64,000 nt of DNA from Thermococcus sp. MAR1. Its GTDB lineage: Archaea > Methanobacteriota_B > Thermococci > Thermococcales > Thermococcaceae. Below the pieces are notes generated by a model. The model did no database searches. It saw nothing but the letters and a program-made list of their open reading frames with translations, and was not told the DNA's origin. Numbering within the stretch: the first letter of the stretch is position 1; each line of letters starts with the position of its first letter. A program made the position numbers and the translations under genes. Shown here piece by piece: positions 44,222 to 54,524 of the stretch. The DNA lies in contig NZ_SNUF01000001.1 of NCBI RefSeq assembly GCF_012027305.1, forward strand, positions 186,001-250,000. The letters run 5' to 3'.

Positions 44222-45399
44222 TGTCGTTGCAGAACTACAGGGGATTCAGTAAGGACGCATGGCTGCTCGTGGGTTACTCTTTCATCTCCTGGCTTGGGGG
44301 CAACATTGCGTGGTTCATCCTCCCGTTTTACCTGAAATCCCTCGGCTTCAGCTACACCGACATAGGGATAGTCTTCTCCGTGTCAACAATGGCTCAGGCT
44401 GCAGTTCTGTTGTTTTCCGGTCCCCTCGGTACGAAAATGGGCTACAAAAGGGCGGTTCTCATGGGCGTTTCCCTGATGTTTCTCGGGAGACTGATCCAGG
44501 TGGCATACCCCACTATAGCCCTTCTGACGCTCGGTAGCGTTCTTGTGGGAACGGGGATGGCCTTTGAGGGGCCATCATATATGGCACTGCTGAGCGGCGA
44601 GGTGAGTGATGAAAAAAGGCACTACCTCTTTAGCCTCTCTTCAGCAATGGGAACGATTGGTTCAGCCGTTGGTCTGATCCTGGCTGGTTTCATGCCTCGA
44701 TATCTTTCGTACAGAGAAGTTTTCGCTTTGGTTCTTGTGATAATCCCCATAAGGTTTGCATTAGTGCTGTTCGTCAGGTCCGTTCTGGCTGAGACTGAGA
44801 AGAGGCTCAAGCTCAGCAAAACCCTCCTCGTCCGCATAGGGCGCTTTGCTCTCCCCAGTGCACTCATCGGCCTGGGCGCGGGGGTGACGATACCCTACAT
44901 GGGGCTCTGGTTCAGCCAGCGCTTTGGAACCGGTCTGGAGAGCATCGGATGGCTGTTCGCCTTTCAGCAGTTCATCATGGGCCTGGGGACCTTCCTGCTC
45001 CCTATGATAGCCGACAGGTTCGGCAGTGTTAAGACCATAGTATCCTTCAACGGGAGTGCCAGTGTCCTTATAGCGGCGATGCCTCTCTCCCCAACCTTCC
45101 CCATAGCCGCGGTGATTTACACCGTCAGGACGGTTCTGATGAACATAGTCAATCCCATCTGGAACTCCTTTATGGTAGGCTTTTTCAAGAAAGAGGAGCG
45201 CTCAACGGTCATGGCCCTCAACAACCTCTCATGGACGGCTACATTTGGGGTGGGACAGTACCTGGGCGGCAGGCTCTTTGATTTCTCCCTCACCTGGCCG
45301 TTCCTGATAACTGCCCTCCTGTATGGCCTCTCCATGGTGGCCTTCTGGGGCTTCTTCGGTAAGGCGGAGACAAAAGGTTATAAGCCGGAGCAGGCCTAG
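44221..45399 (+). CDS. MFS transporter
   Basis: A 392-residue major facilitator with about 12 membrane helices. The loop after helix 2 reads GPLGTKMGYKRAVLMG (the MFS motif A, GxLxDRxGRR-like) and the second-half equivalent is PMIADRFGSVKTIV. Mostly sugar- or drug-export-like; substrate unknown. Predicted leaderless from the 44190 promoter, with a palindrome on the start site. The C-terminus is short and charged (GKAETKGYKPEQA). Confidence 0.85.
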   Translation: MSLQNYRGFSKDAWLLVGYSFISWLGGNIAWFILPFYLKSLGFSYTDIGIVFSVSTMAQAAVLLFSGPLGTKMGYKRAVLMGVSLMFLGRLIQVAYPTIALLTLGSVLVGTGMAFEGPSYMALLSGEVSDEKRHYLFSLSSAMGTIGSAVGLILAGFMPRYLSYREVFALVLVIIPIRFALVLFVRSVLAETEKRLKLSKTLLVRIGRFALPSALIGLGAGVTIPYMGLWFSQRFGTGLESIGWLFAFQQFIMGLGTFLLPMIADRFGSVKTIVSFNGSASVLIAAMPLSPTFPIAAVIYTVRTVLMNIVNPIWNSFMVGFFKKEERSTVMALNNLSWTATFGVGQYLGGRLFDFSLTWPFLITALLYGLSMVAFWGFFGKAETKGYKPEQA

Positions 45400-45433
45400 G
45401 TCTCTCAGACGAGAGATTTCTAGGGTGATGCTC

Positions 45434-47659
45434 ATGGTGGTTAAGGACTGTCCCGAGTGCCACGGAACCGGGAAGGTTAAGGTTGGCGAGAAGGAGTGCC
45501 CCGTTTGTGAGGGCTGGGGCTACGTTCCTGCCGACTTCAAGATAGGAGACAAGCTCAAAGGGTACAGAAACCTCGATTACATAGGAGTCGAGGATGAGGT
45601 TGACGAGATACCCTGTCCGGAGTGCCACGGCAAGGGTGTAGTGCCGGTTTACGATACCTGCCCGACCTGCGGTGGGACCGGCCGCGTTCTGGCCTGTGAC
45701 ATCTGCGGCAAGGTGAAAGAACCCTGGGAACCGGGTATGGAGACCACCTGGGTCTGTCCGGACTGTATGCGCAAGTACAAGGTCGTCTACGTTCTCGACA
45801 AGACCTGCGACGTCGAGGACATAGAAGTTGGGAACATCTACAAGGGGATCATAGACCGAGTGGAGCGCTTCGGCGTCTTCGTCAGACTCAACCCGCACGT
45901 TAGAGGGTTGATACGCAGGAAGGATCTCCTCGGCGGCAGGGAGTACAAGCCAGGCGAAGAAATCCTCGTCCAGGTTCTCGACGTCAGGCCCGACAAGGGC
46001 GAGGTGGACTTCATCGAGTCGGCACTCAAACACTACAAGACCGTAACCGTCCGGAAGGAGCTCCCGGTGACGCTCATCGGCGAGCTGAGCAAGGATATGG
46101 CCGGTCAGACGGTCAGGCTTCGCGGTAAGGTGACCCAGATACAGGTGACCGGCGGTCCAACGGTCTTCACGATAACGGATGGAACCGGAATAACGTGGGC
46201 CGCCGCCTTTGAGGCCCCCGGCGTCAGGGCATATCCCAATATCAACGTGGGTGACGTCGTCGAGGTAATAGGCAAGGTCGCCTTCCACTCGGGCGAGATA
46301 CAGATTGAGGTCAGCGACATGGCCAGGCTGTGGGGGCCCGAGGCGGCGGAGGTGAAGAGGCGTATAGAGGAGGAGCTTGACAGGCGCGCCCAGCCACAGG
46401 ACGTCGGCTTCCTGGTGGAGAGCGAGGTTTTGGAGAAGCTCAAGCCCAAGATAATGAAGGCGGCATTCATGATACGCAGGGCGATATACGAGGGCAGGCC
46501 CATCCTCCTGAGGCACCACGCAGATGCCGACGGCTATACCTCCGGTCTGGCGCTTGAGTACGCGATAGTCCCGCTCATCGAGGAAGTCTCTCCGGATTCG
46601 GGGGCCAGATGGAAGCTCTTCAAGAGAAGGCCGAGCAGGGCGCCCTTCTACGAGCTGGAGGATGTGCTCAAGGACATTATCTTCATGGTCGAGGATCACG
46701 AGAAGTTTGGCGACCCTCTTCCACTTTTGGTCATAGTTGACAACGGCGGAACGAGCGAGGATATTCCGGCGTACAGGCGTATAAGGGCCTACGGCGTGCC
46801 CATAGTCGTGATAGACCACCATGACCCGCGTGAATGGGTGAGCGAGGACAGGGCAAAGGTGGACGACTACGTTGACGTCCACGTCAATCCCCACCATATA
46901 AAGCGCGGCTACTACGAGCTAACCGCGGGAATGCTGGCAACGGAGGTGGCGCGCTTCATCAACCCTGAGGTTGAGGACAGGATAAAGCACCTGCCGGCCA
47001 TAGCCGGAACGGGCGACAGAAGCAAGGCCCCGGAGTTCTACAGGTACCTTGAGATAGCGAAGAAAGCGAAGGGCCTCAACGAGGAGGATCTCAAGAAGAT
47101 AGCCGAGGTGATAGACCACGAGGCCTTCTACTGGAAGTTCATGGATGGTCACGGCGTAATAGACGAAATACTTCTCCTCACCGGCAACCTCCAGAGACAC
47201 AGGGAGCTCATCAATGCGATATATCCAGAGGTAAAGGAGAAGCAGGAGAAGGCTCTAAAGGCCTCACTGCCCCACGTCAAGAGCGTAGTCCTGCCCAACG
47301 GCATAAGGTTCAACACGATAGACATCGAGCTCTTTGCCCCGAAGTTCTCCTATCCAAGCCCCGGCAAGCTCTCCGGCCTGATACACGACCACTTCAAGGA
47401 GAAGTACGGCGAGGACGCGCCGATACTGACTTTAGCTTACGGCCCGGACTTCGCAGTTGTGAGAGCCGCCGACGGCATGGCAGCTTACGGCTTCGACCTC
47501 AACGAGATAATCCCGAAGCTCCAGGAGGCCCTGCCGAGCGCCGGCATAGAGGGCGGCGGCCACAGCTACGCTGGCTCGATAAAGTTCTTCGAGGGCATGC
47601 GCAAGGAGGTTTTGGAGGAGTTTGCAAAGCAGGTGCTAAAATTGAAAAAAGCGGGGTGA
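45434..47659 (+). CDS. Archaeal RecJ-like DHH protein with DnaJ zinc finger, S1 and OB domains
   Basis: A 741-residue protein of the archaeal COG1107 type. Domain order: DnaJ-like zinc-finger region (about 1-125) with CPECHGTG, CPVCEGWG, CPECHGKG, CPTCGGTG and later CDICGK and CPDC; S1 RNA-binding domain (about 130-200, GNIYKGIIDRVERFGVFVRL); OB domain (about 215-295, VRLRGKVTQIQVTGG); DHH phosphoesterase (about 350-560) with LLRHHADADGYTSG, IVDNGGTSED and VVIDHHDP; and a DHHA1-like tail ending GGGHSYAGSI. Such proteins are predicted Mn/Mg-dependent nucleases or phosphodiesterases. Start at 45434 is six bases after GGTG. Confidence 0.9.
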   Translation: MVVKDCPECHGTGKVKVGEKECPVCEGWGYVPADFKIGDKLKGYRNLDYIGVEDEVDEIPCPECHGKGVVPVYDTCPTCGGTGRVLACDICGKVKEPWEPGMETTWVCPDCMRKYKVVYVLDKTCDVEDIEVGNIYKGIIDRVERFGVFVRLNPHVRGLIRRKDLLGGREYKPGEEILVQVLDVRPDKGEVDFIESALKHYKTVTVRKELPVTLIGELSKDMAGQTVRLRGKVTQIQVTGGPTVFTITDGTGITWAAAFEAPGVRAYPNINVGDVVEVIGKVAFHSGEIQIEVSDMARLWGPEAAEVKRRIEEELDRRAQPQDVGFLVESEVLEKLKPKIMKAAFMIRRAIYEGRPILLRHHADADGYTSGLALEYAIVPLIEEVSPDSGARWKLFKRRPSRAPFYELEDVLKDIIFMVEDHEKFGDPLPLLVIVDNGGTSEDIPAYRRIRAYGVPIVVIDHHDPREWVSEDRAKVDDYVDVHVNPHHIKRGYYELTAGMLATEVARFINPEVEDRIKHLPAIAGTGDRSKAPEFYRYLEIAKKAKGLNEEDLKKIAEVIDHEAFYWKFMDGHGVIDEILLLTGNLQRHRELINAIYPEVKEKQEKALKASLPHVKSVVLPNGIRFNTIDIELFAPKFSYPSPGKLSGLIHDHFKEKYGEDAPILTLAYGPDFAVVRAADGMAAYGFDLNEIIPKLQEALPSAGIEGGGHSYAGSIKFFEGMRKEVLEEFAKQVLKLKKAG

Positions 47660-47661
47660 TG

Positions 47662-50600
47662 CTACCCCTTTCCTCTCAGGCCCAGGCATGCGAGGAGAAT
47701 AAGCAACAGCATTCCAGTTCCACATATCTTTCCTTCTTCAGGAGCTCCTGTTGGGATCTTCTCAGTTTCCTCTGGGCTGCTGGTCGTTGTTTCAGATGGG
47801 GATGTAAAGGTGGGTTTCTCCTCAGATTCGGGTTCTTTGGCTTTCACCGTAATCATCATCTTAGTTTCCGAGCTCAGTCCGTCCGAGTCAACAACTTTGA
47901 GCCGGACGATGTAGGTCCCTGCGTTCTGATATTTGTGGGTTGGATTTCTTTTCCTTGATATGTACCCGTCTCCGAAGTCCCACTCCCATGAGACTATTTC
48001 CCCGTCGGAATCTGAGGACATATCCATGAACCTAACTTCCGTGCCTACATTTGGATTTTCAGGGGAATGTGCAAATCTTGCCTTCGGTGGTGAAGCAAAG
48101 GAGAACCTCAGCACAGCGGGCTTGCTCATTTTTCCATCGTAGAGGACATAACCTTTAACCTCCGCCCCAGATTTTCCAGCATGAAAAGTTCCCTCAATTG
48201 TGACGTCTTCCTTTGGATTGAGAGTTACGTTCTTGATTATTTCTTTTCCTCCTGATGTTAGATGAACTTCACCCTTTACGGGCAGGTCTCCAGTGTTGAT
48301 GACCCTCAAAACTGCGGTAAATTCCTTCCCGGGAGTGGGAGTTTCTGGGACGGTCAGAACATTCTCCACGTGTCTGATGCCAAGCTGGAAGTGCAGGAGC
48401 TTTCTGTCGAGCAGGTTGCCATCCATATCATTAGCAAGAAGTTCAACGTAGTAGTTCCCTGCTCTCAGGTTTTCCGTTGAAAACTCAAATGAGAATCGTC
48501 CTACTCCAGTGAGGTCATTAAGGAGGATGGGCTTGAGTCCTCTAACAGCTTTTCCGTTGGCTCCATTCCTGAGGACAGCTGTCAGAACAACGTCAGCCTT
48601 TTCTCCTTCGCTGGTTACTATCCCCGCTACCCTGACCCGTTCTCCAATATGATAACCACTTTTATCGAGCCTCGCCCTCGATATTTCGACGCTTGTTTTC
48701 ACGTAACTTATGCTGAACTTATGGCGTCCATAAACGACTGCCTTCTTCGTGAGGTTGTTGTATTCCACCGGGAAGATCCTTATGAAGAGTGTGCTGCTTC
48801 CGTCGAAGTTCTCGATAACCCGCCACTGGTAGGGTATGAAGGTGAAGTTGACCACAGTCCAGTTCTCCTTTTCTTCACCTAGTTTCCCTACCCTGAATGG
48901 GGCCATTTCTATGTCCATAGTCTCCAGAACTTCCCTTTCTGTGAGTTCGACGTTTTGGACGCGCGTACCCTTCGGAATCCGGATACTGTATGTGTAGTAC
49001 GGAATGGGAGATTGTCCCGGCAAGAGAAGAACGCCTCCGTCTTCGAGTTCTATAAGAGAACCCTCGTCGGTTTTTTGAATGCTGTAAGTTGGAGTATCCA
49101 GTTCGAGACTTTGCGGGGTTCCTTCCGGCTCCCCCGAGGGCGTGCCAATCCCAAGACCGAGCTTAGGATCGCCGTAGAGGTGCATGGAGATGACCCACAG
49201 CATATCCATATCGTCCTCGAGCTCCCAGGCCATACCTATCCCCATGTCTCTCTTGAGCTTCCTGAGCGCCTCCCCAATGGACATTCCTGATTCCCAGCGG
49301 TTGTAGAGCCTCTTTGCCCTTGCCGTCCATGGGGCGGAGTACGTGCTTTCTGTCGACCCGAGATATACTACAGCCCCCGCCTGCAAGAAGGCTTCCGCCA
49401 TGCTCTTTCCCTTCGTGTAATCCCCTGTCAGACAGGATTCGGCATAGACGAGGGGGCATGTGTTTCCAAAGGGATTCCTCCTGCTGCTCACATCGCTCGC
49501 GTATATATCATCGATAACATTGGTATTCCCGTGGCCCTCAAAGTGGATTATGTCCTTTTCGGGGGTGTTGTTAAAGAACGCCTCAACTGCTAGTCTTCTG
49601 CCGTTCACAACTATTCTGTCCCCCTCTTTCACGTCCGGGTAGTCTGTGGTGTAGATAAGGGTCACCGCCGTACCCTGCCTCTCCAGGGCTCTCTTGACCG
49701 ACCTGCTGCGTTCTCCAAAATCTTGGTCAGCACAGCCTCCACCTCTGCACTCAGACCATCCGGAAAGTATAAGTGCGTGGGAGCGGTCAAAGGAACATTC
49801 TCCCCTCAAGTGTCTTATAGCATTCCTTATAGCTATCTCAAGGTCACTCGCTGTGTCCCCAACTATCCTTCCAACCATGAGCTCTGGATCAAGGACATCA
49901 CCTTCAGTGTTTGCGTACGGGAGGTCTGTCACTCTGACATGCATGACATCTCCTCCCTCCAGCCACAGGGGATCAAAGCTCATCTGTTGGGCAGGGACTA
50001 TTTCTGTCTCTCCAACTATGAGGAGATATCCTTTAGAGAGCCAGCCGGGCTTCATCATCTGGCCCCAGCGCTTTATCAGCGTTGTTGAGAAAACGCTACC
50101 TTCCTTGAGCTCATTCCAGGTGAGGAACTCAAAGTTCTCGCCGTTGGTCACTACAACCTCATCTTCAGAACCCCCTATGATGTCTTCAAGCATTGCTTTG
50201 CCGGAATAGAAAAATAGGTGAGTCTCTCTAAGCCCATTGGTGTCGTACAATTCCACGGTGCCGGTGCCTTTCTTGAAGACCACCAGCTCCCCGATGCCGT
50301 CCCCATCCACATCTCCCCAGTCGACATCGTCTCCCTGCTGGTAGGATGTCTGGACGCTCCCGAGAAGGTTAATTTCCCCTCCTACAGTGAGCTCGTAGAA
50401 CTCCAGCGTGCCGTTTGGCCTTAGGATTATTACCTCTTCTGGTTCTCCAGGATAAGCCTCGCCCATAAAGAGAATGCTGTCTCTCGGAATGGGTAGGGGA
50501 TGTATGGTCCACCCCATTTCACCTGAAACCGGGTTGTAGCCAAATTCCATAATGCCACCATTCGTGGGATACAGGCACACTGGATAGTCGTACTCCTCCA

Positions 50601-53600
50601 GAACGCCCGCATATGGAAAACCGCAGTCGAGACATTTTTCTACAGGCGGTATGCCAGAGAGCTCGAACTCCTTTACGTACTCCTCCCGTGGATTCCCTCT
50701 TTTATCTGTAATCGTATTCCTTCCATAGATGGCTACCGTCCTGTTTTCAAAGACTAAAATGACTTCATCCTTGCCATCTTTATCGAAATCCACGAGCGCC
50801 ATACTCTTTGCCGGCCCGATATTTAGTAGTGAGGGTCCGAACTTCTGGATGGGCTCATAAGTCCTCATTCCGTACGTAATGTTGAAAGGACTACCGTCCC
50901 TAACTATCTTGGCATAGTAGGCCACAACTTCCCTACTTCCATCCCCATTGGTGTCTCCTGTGGAAACGAGACGGGGATTTCGGTCTCTCATCCTTATCGA
51001 TCCGCTGAAATCCACGTATCCAATGATGCCATTCCTGTACACCGCGAGCTCCGCCATTGCTGATAGCAGGTTGTGAACGCTTTCTTCGTTGTTCAGGACG
51101 TATAGGTTTGAGGGGTCAGTAACTATCAGGTAGTCACTCTCCCTAATTGCGTTTCTCCGTGCCTCTGCTATATCCTCAACTCTCCAGACTCCGTTCTCAA
51201 GAACCGTGGCATAATATCCCCTGTAGAACCTTTTCATGCTGGACTCGGTCTCGACGGTTATTCCTCCGCATCCCATACACACATATATTGGATGGGGATA
51301 CATGACAGGAACCGCAAGATAGCTCACCTCAAGACGTTCTTCGGGTTGGAGTGTTACCGAATCAAAGTCTAAGTAAACCGTGGCTACTTCCGTTTCAGAG
51401 TCAAAAAGTGATTCCATGTTGTAATTACTGCCGTCGCTCTCAACGGGCTGGAATCCTTTGAGGCGTTGTGTTATCCGTTTCAGATCGATTGGAACATCCC
51501 CTGTGTTATGAACCCTGAGGGTAACGTTGAAGTAATTTCCATGGCGCACTGTTCTTATGTCGAGAGAGTAGTCCTCTTCCATCTCCTGCACTTCTACTGT
51601 TACCGCCCTCGAATAGTGGACACATCCATCGGTTGAATTTGCCACTGCAGCTATCAGGTATAAGCCAACGGGCAGGCCGCTCATGTCCCAGCTGTAGGAG
51701 AAGCTTAGGTCATCGTCAGTTCTTGGCCTAAATGTCTCGGAAACATTGTAGTCCCCGGGGCCCCAGATGTAAAGGGTGACCTCTCCGATGGCGTGAGGGA
51801 TAAGCTCTGAGGGGTTGTTCATGCACGCCAACTGTCCCAGCTCTGAGCCCGGACAGTCCCTTATCGCGAGCTCGTACTCGGCGGCGTACACCTCTATATC
51901 TAATGTGGTTCCTGAAGGCACTCCATCCCGCCCAGCCTTTAGTGAGTAACGGTCCGGGGGCGAGGTTATCCTAACCTCTGCACTGTGAACCTCATACTCC
52001 GGTCTCCACAGTTCGCCACCGATTTCACAGACACCGGTCATGTCACAGACCTTTACCGTTATCTCGTGGTCTCGGAAGAAGGACGGACCGCTCATCCCCA
52101 GTGTCCTTGGGTTAAAAGAGGCAACCGCCAAGTTTTCGGGGCCGTAGTCAATTCCAATCAGTTTCCCGTCCAAGTAAAACTCTACCCGTGAGATGCCACT
52201 CTCATCATTAACCGGAACTCTAATTTCATAGTAGTTGCCCGAGCCTATAACCAGAACGTCTCCAACATCAGGCTTCTGTCCGTCTGGAACAGATTTCGTC
52301 TCAAAGAACATCTCTGCACTTATTGCTGTGTTGCCGCTTTCGTCCGTGACTGTGACCACGTAGCGATATAGAGCCGAAGGGGTGAGTCCTTCCACTCTGA
52401 TAAGATGCTCCGCTGATGGAGTACTGACCCTTACCATACCCTCTAAGCTTAGGCTGTTTCTCCCATACCTGAGCTCCACCTTTACTGGTTCGTTTGTAGT
52501 TACTCTAATATCCGCGTAATCCTCTCCAACGTCCTCCACCTCTACGCTCAATATTCTCGGTGCCTCCTCGTCGCACTTCCATTCTTCCTCTCTGATGTTG
52601 TTGTTCTCTTGGATCTCCCTAATATCGTCTCCTGAATCGGCCCATATCCCTATCGTAAACGTCAGCCATAGACATTCCGAAAGTTCAAAGCTGCTCTCTT
52701 CTCTCTCTCCAGGTTTTAGCCTCTCAAAGGACGTTTCCTTCACGGGCTCGCCGTTTATCATCAGAGCCACTCTGAACTTCCCTGATGCCTCGTCTCCGGA
52801 GTTTATTACCTGGAAGTACACTCGGCTACCCTCTCTCCAGATGTCAGTTACCCTTAAATCAGGACCGCTGGCAGGCTTTGGAAGAACCAAGGGAAGCCAG
52901 TCTCCATTCTTCAGGTTTCCTCTGGACGTGTGAGGCACATCTGTATTTCCGATACCATCTCCATCGGTGTCTTTGCCGTAATAGTCGCTCCAGTAGTTGC
53001 CCCCTATGTAATACCCTCCAACTATGTTTCTTCCACTCTTTTTGGTTGTGTTCCAGTAATTTTTACCAAGATCGATAGCGTTCTGGACGTTAGAGAGGTA
53101 GTTATTGTAGATGAGATTTCCGGATGTGTCTGCAATGTATATACCAACACCATTATCCGTGATGATGTTGTCCTTTACAGTGTTGTTCGAGCTCGAACCT
53201 ATAATCATAATTCCCCTTCCGTTTTCAGAGATAACGCTGTCCTCGAGTACATTTCCATCGCTTGACTGGATTGCAATGCCAATTTCTCTTCCATCCTTCA
53301 GTGTGTTATTGGGAAGTACATTGAAGTTTGAGGCGTCTTTCAGCAGGATGCCTGTGTATATTGGTGATATAATTGTGTTGTTGGAAACAATGTTCCTGGA
53401 TGCAGAGTTCAAAAACACTCCCCTTTCCGGACCATTCATCTCGTTGAACAAAACTCTGACATTCGATGCCCTGTAAATCATCACCGGAATAGCAACGCTC
53501 TCAAAGTGATTAAGGGAAACTTCATGCCCAGTTCCCTTCTCTCCAATATAGACTCCCCCATAGTCGGAGACAATTCTGTTTCCCAATATCTTGCATCCTG

Positions 53601-54000
53601 AGGTGCCCTTCTCTATGACCACAGCATAAATGCCCTCTTTCTTGACCCCGGTTATTGTTAGCGCTTTAATGACCACCCCGTCGCTTCTAATCCTGAAAAC
53701 GGGCATCCCCGGTTCAGGAGTTTCTACAACGACATCCTCTGGGTTACCTGAGGCGGAGCTTATCACTAAGGGCTTTGTCACATTGACACTTTCCCTGTAG
53801 TATCCAGGATCCAGAAGGAGCACATGCCCGGCTTTTGTATCCGGATCATCTATGGCCTCTTGTATCTTAGAGAAGAGTTCTCCCGTGTTTAGGTTTCTCA
53901 CAACGGGCACAGCACCAGCGCGGGCATATCTTGGGATTCCCAAGGCTGAAATAATCAATAATAGAAGAATGAGAAGGGAAACAACCTTTTCCAATCTCAT
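47662..54000 (-). CDS. Giant cell-surface protein: NosD beta-helix, FG-GAP, C25 protease, PKD, CGP-CTERM-like tail
   Basis: A 2,112-residue exported protein. Order: signal peptide (1 to about 28); NosD-type beta-helix (about 30-370, repeats such as NRIVSDYGGVYIGEKGTGHE); CARDB-like domain (about 378-465); fibronectin-like domains; FG-GAP/calcium-binding repeats (DTNGDGSREVV, DFDKDGKDEVI, DVDGDGIGELV); a gingipain-type C25 peptidase domain with His1490 in HFEGHGN and Cys1523 in YAESCLTG, 33 residues apart as in gingipain R; beta-sandwich domains; PKD (about 1967-2052, WEWDFGDG); a Thr/Ser/Pro linker; and a tail ICGTG plus a hydrophobic stretch and RGKG, resembling the Thermococcales CGP-CTERM sorting signal. 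Likely a wall-anchored endopeptidase. ATG follows GAGGGGAATGAG. Confidence 0.85.
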   Translation of the reverse strand: MRLEKVVSLLILLLLIISALGIPRYARAGAVPVVRNLNTGELFSKIQEAIDDPDTKAGHVLLLDPGYYRESVNVTKPLVISSASGNPEDVVVETPEPGMPVFRIRSDGVVIKALTITGVKKEGIYAVVIEKGTSGCKILGNRIVSDYGGVYIGEKGTGHEVSLNHFESVAIPVMIYRASNVRVLFNEMNGPERGVFLNSASRNIVSNNTIISPIYTGILLKDASNFNVLPNNTLKDGREIGIAIQSSDGNVLEDSVISENGRGIMIIGSSSNNTVKDNIITDNGVGIYIADTSGNLIYNNYLSNVQNAIDLGKNYWNTTKKSGRNIVGGYYIGGNYWSDYYGKDTDGDGIGNTDVPHTSRGNLKNGDWLPLVLPKPASGPDLRVTDIWREGSRVYFQVINSGDEASGKFRVALMINGEPVKETSFERLKPGEREESSFELSECLWLTFTIGIWADSGDDIREIQENNNIREEEWKCDEEAPRILSVEVEDVGEDYADIRVTTNEPVKVELRYGRNSLSLEGMVRVSTPSAEHLIRVEGLTPSALYRYVVTVTDESGNTAISAEMFFETKSVPDGQKPDVGDVLVIGSGNYYEIRVPVNDESGISRVEFYLDGKLIGIDYGPENLAVASFNPRTLGMSGPSFFRDHEITVKVCDMTGVCEIGGELWRPEYEVHSAEVRITSPPDRYSLKAGRDGVPSGTTLDIEVYAAEYELAIRDCPGSELGQLACMNNPSELIPHAIGEVTLYIWGPGDYNVSETFRPRTDDDLSFSYSWDMSGLPVGLYLIAAVANSTDGCVHYSRAVTVEVQEMEEDYSLDIRTVRHGNYFNVTLRVHNTGDVPIDLKRITQRLKGFQPVESDGSNYNMESLFDSETEVATVYLDFDSVTLQPEERLEVSYLAVPVMYPHPIYVCMGCGGITVETESSMKRFYRGYYATVLENGVWRVEDIAEARRNAIRESDYLIVTDPSNLYVLNNEESVHNLLSAMAELAVYRNGIIGYVDFSGSIRMRDRNPRLVSTGDTNGDGSREVVAYYAKIVRDGSPFNITYGMRTYEPIQKFGPSLLNIGPAKSMALVDFDKDGKDEVILVFENRTVAIYGRNTITDKRGNPREEYVKEFELSGIPPVEKCLDCGFPYAGVLEEYDYPVCLYPTNGGIMEFGYNPVSGEMGWTIHPLPIPRDSILFMGEAYPGEPEEVIILRPNGTLEFYELTVGGEINLLGSVQTSYQQGDDVDWGDVDGDGIGELVVFKKGTGTVELYDTNGLRETHLFFYSGKAMLEDIIGGSEDEVVVTNGENFEFLTWNELKEGSVFSTTLIKRWGQMMKPGWLSKGYLLIVGETEIVPAQQMSFDPLWLEGGDVMHVRVTDLPYANTEGDVLDPELMVGRIVGDTASDLEIAIRNAIRHLRGECSFDRSHALILSGWSECRGGGCADQDFGERSRSVKRALERQGTAVTLIYTTDYPDVKEGDRIVVNGRRLAVEAFFNNTPEKDIIHFEGHGNTNVIDDIYASDVSSRRNPFGNTCPLVYAESCLTGDYTKGKSMAEAFLQAGAVVYLGSTESTYSAPWTARAKRLYNRWESGMSIGEALRKLKRDMGIGMAWELEDDMDMLWVISMHLYGDPKLGLGIGTPSGEPEGTPQSLELDTPTYSIQKTDEGSLIELEDGGVLLLPGQSPIPYYTYSIRIPKGTRVQNVELTEREVLETMDIEMAPFRVGKLGEEKENWTVVNFTFIPYQWRVIENFDGSSTLFIRIFPVEYNNLTKKAVVYGRHKFSISYVKTSVEISRARLDKSGYHIGERVRVAGIVTSEGEKADVVLTAVLRNGANGKAVRGLKPILLNDLTGVGRFSFEFSTENLRAGNYYVELLANDMDGNLLDRKLLHFQLGIRHVENVLTVPETPTPGKEFTAVLRVINTGDLPVKGEVHLTSGGKEIIKNVTLNPKEDVTIEGTFHAGKSGAEVKGYVLYDGKMSKPAVLRFSFASPPKARFAHSPENPNVGTEVRFMDMSSDSDGEIVSWEWDFGDGYISRKRNPTHKYQNAGTYIVRLKVVDSDGLSSETKMMITVKAKEPESEEKPTFTSPSETTTSSPEETEKIPTGAPEEGKICGTGMLLLILLACLGLRGKG

Positions 54001-54230
54001 CTCATTCCCCTCTCAGACCTTTTTAGATTATTGAAGAAGTTTTGTTTCTCTGAGGAACTTAACAAAACAAGTAGAAACTTCCCCAGAGGCGATAATTTTA
54101 CCTTGCTATACTATGCAATTTTTCTATAAATAATTTTTGAATTATCCTTCATCAATTTGACAAAATTCTAGAGATGACTTTTTAAAGGATTATGGATAAG
54201 GTTCTTGAAAATAAAAAGGGAGGAATGTTG
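54001..54230. other. AT-rich divergent promoter region
   Basis: 230 bases without a gene between the giant surface protein and the 54231 gene. It is strongly AT-rich with several TATA-like sequences (for example TTTTTAAAGG near 54179-54188, serving the plus-strand gene, and TTATAGAAAAA on the minus strand near 54120-54130). I see no RNA gene in it. Confidence 0.5.
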
Positions 54231-54485
54231 ATGAGAATAGTTCTTGAGGTTACCTTCAGAATGGGCGGCGTTTCTTACCGCAGTTATCGCTGGGAAGATG
54301 ATGTCCTTGTTTTCGAGTTCGAGCGCCTTGGGGATGCATTCATTCAGGTCCTCAGCACTCGGAAGGTTGAGGAGGAAGTTGAGAAAAGGCCATCAGCCGT
54401 GATCGTCGAACTGAAGACGAAGGAAGGCGGGAAAATCTTCGAAGCTAGGGAGGAGGGAGGAATCTACCGGGCGATGGAGCCTTAG
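54231..54485 (+). CDS. Small protein of unknown function
   Basis: An 84-residue protein, MRIVLEVTFRMGGVSYRSY at the start, predicted beta-rich then alpha (FERLGDAFIQVLSTRKVEEEV). No family recognised. Start at 54231 follows GGGAGGAATGTTG; an in-frame upstream ATG at 54192 lies too close to the TATA box (about 54179-54188). Confidence 0.6.
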   Translation: MRIVLEVTFRMGGVSYRSYRWEDDVLVFEFERLGDAFIQVLSTRKVEEEVEKRPSAVIVELKTKEGGKIFEAREEGGIYRAMEP

Positions 54486-54524
54486 GTTTTTATACTTCCT
54501 TTCCAATCCCCTACGGTGATGCCC

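Noticed and set aside
45290-46897. 535-codon frame antisense to the RecJ-like gene
   Set aside because: Shadow of a high-GC coding frame; low-complexity, no motif, no RBS, and the plus-strand protein has clear domains.
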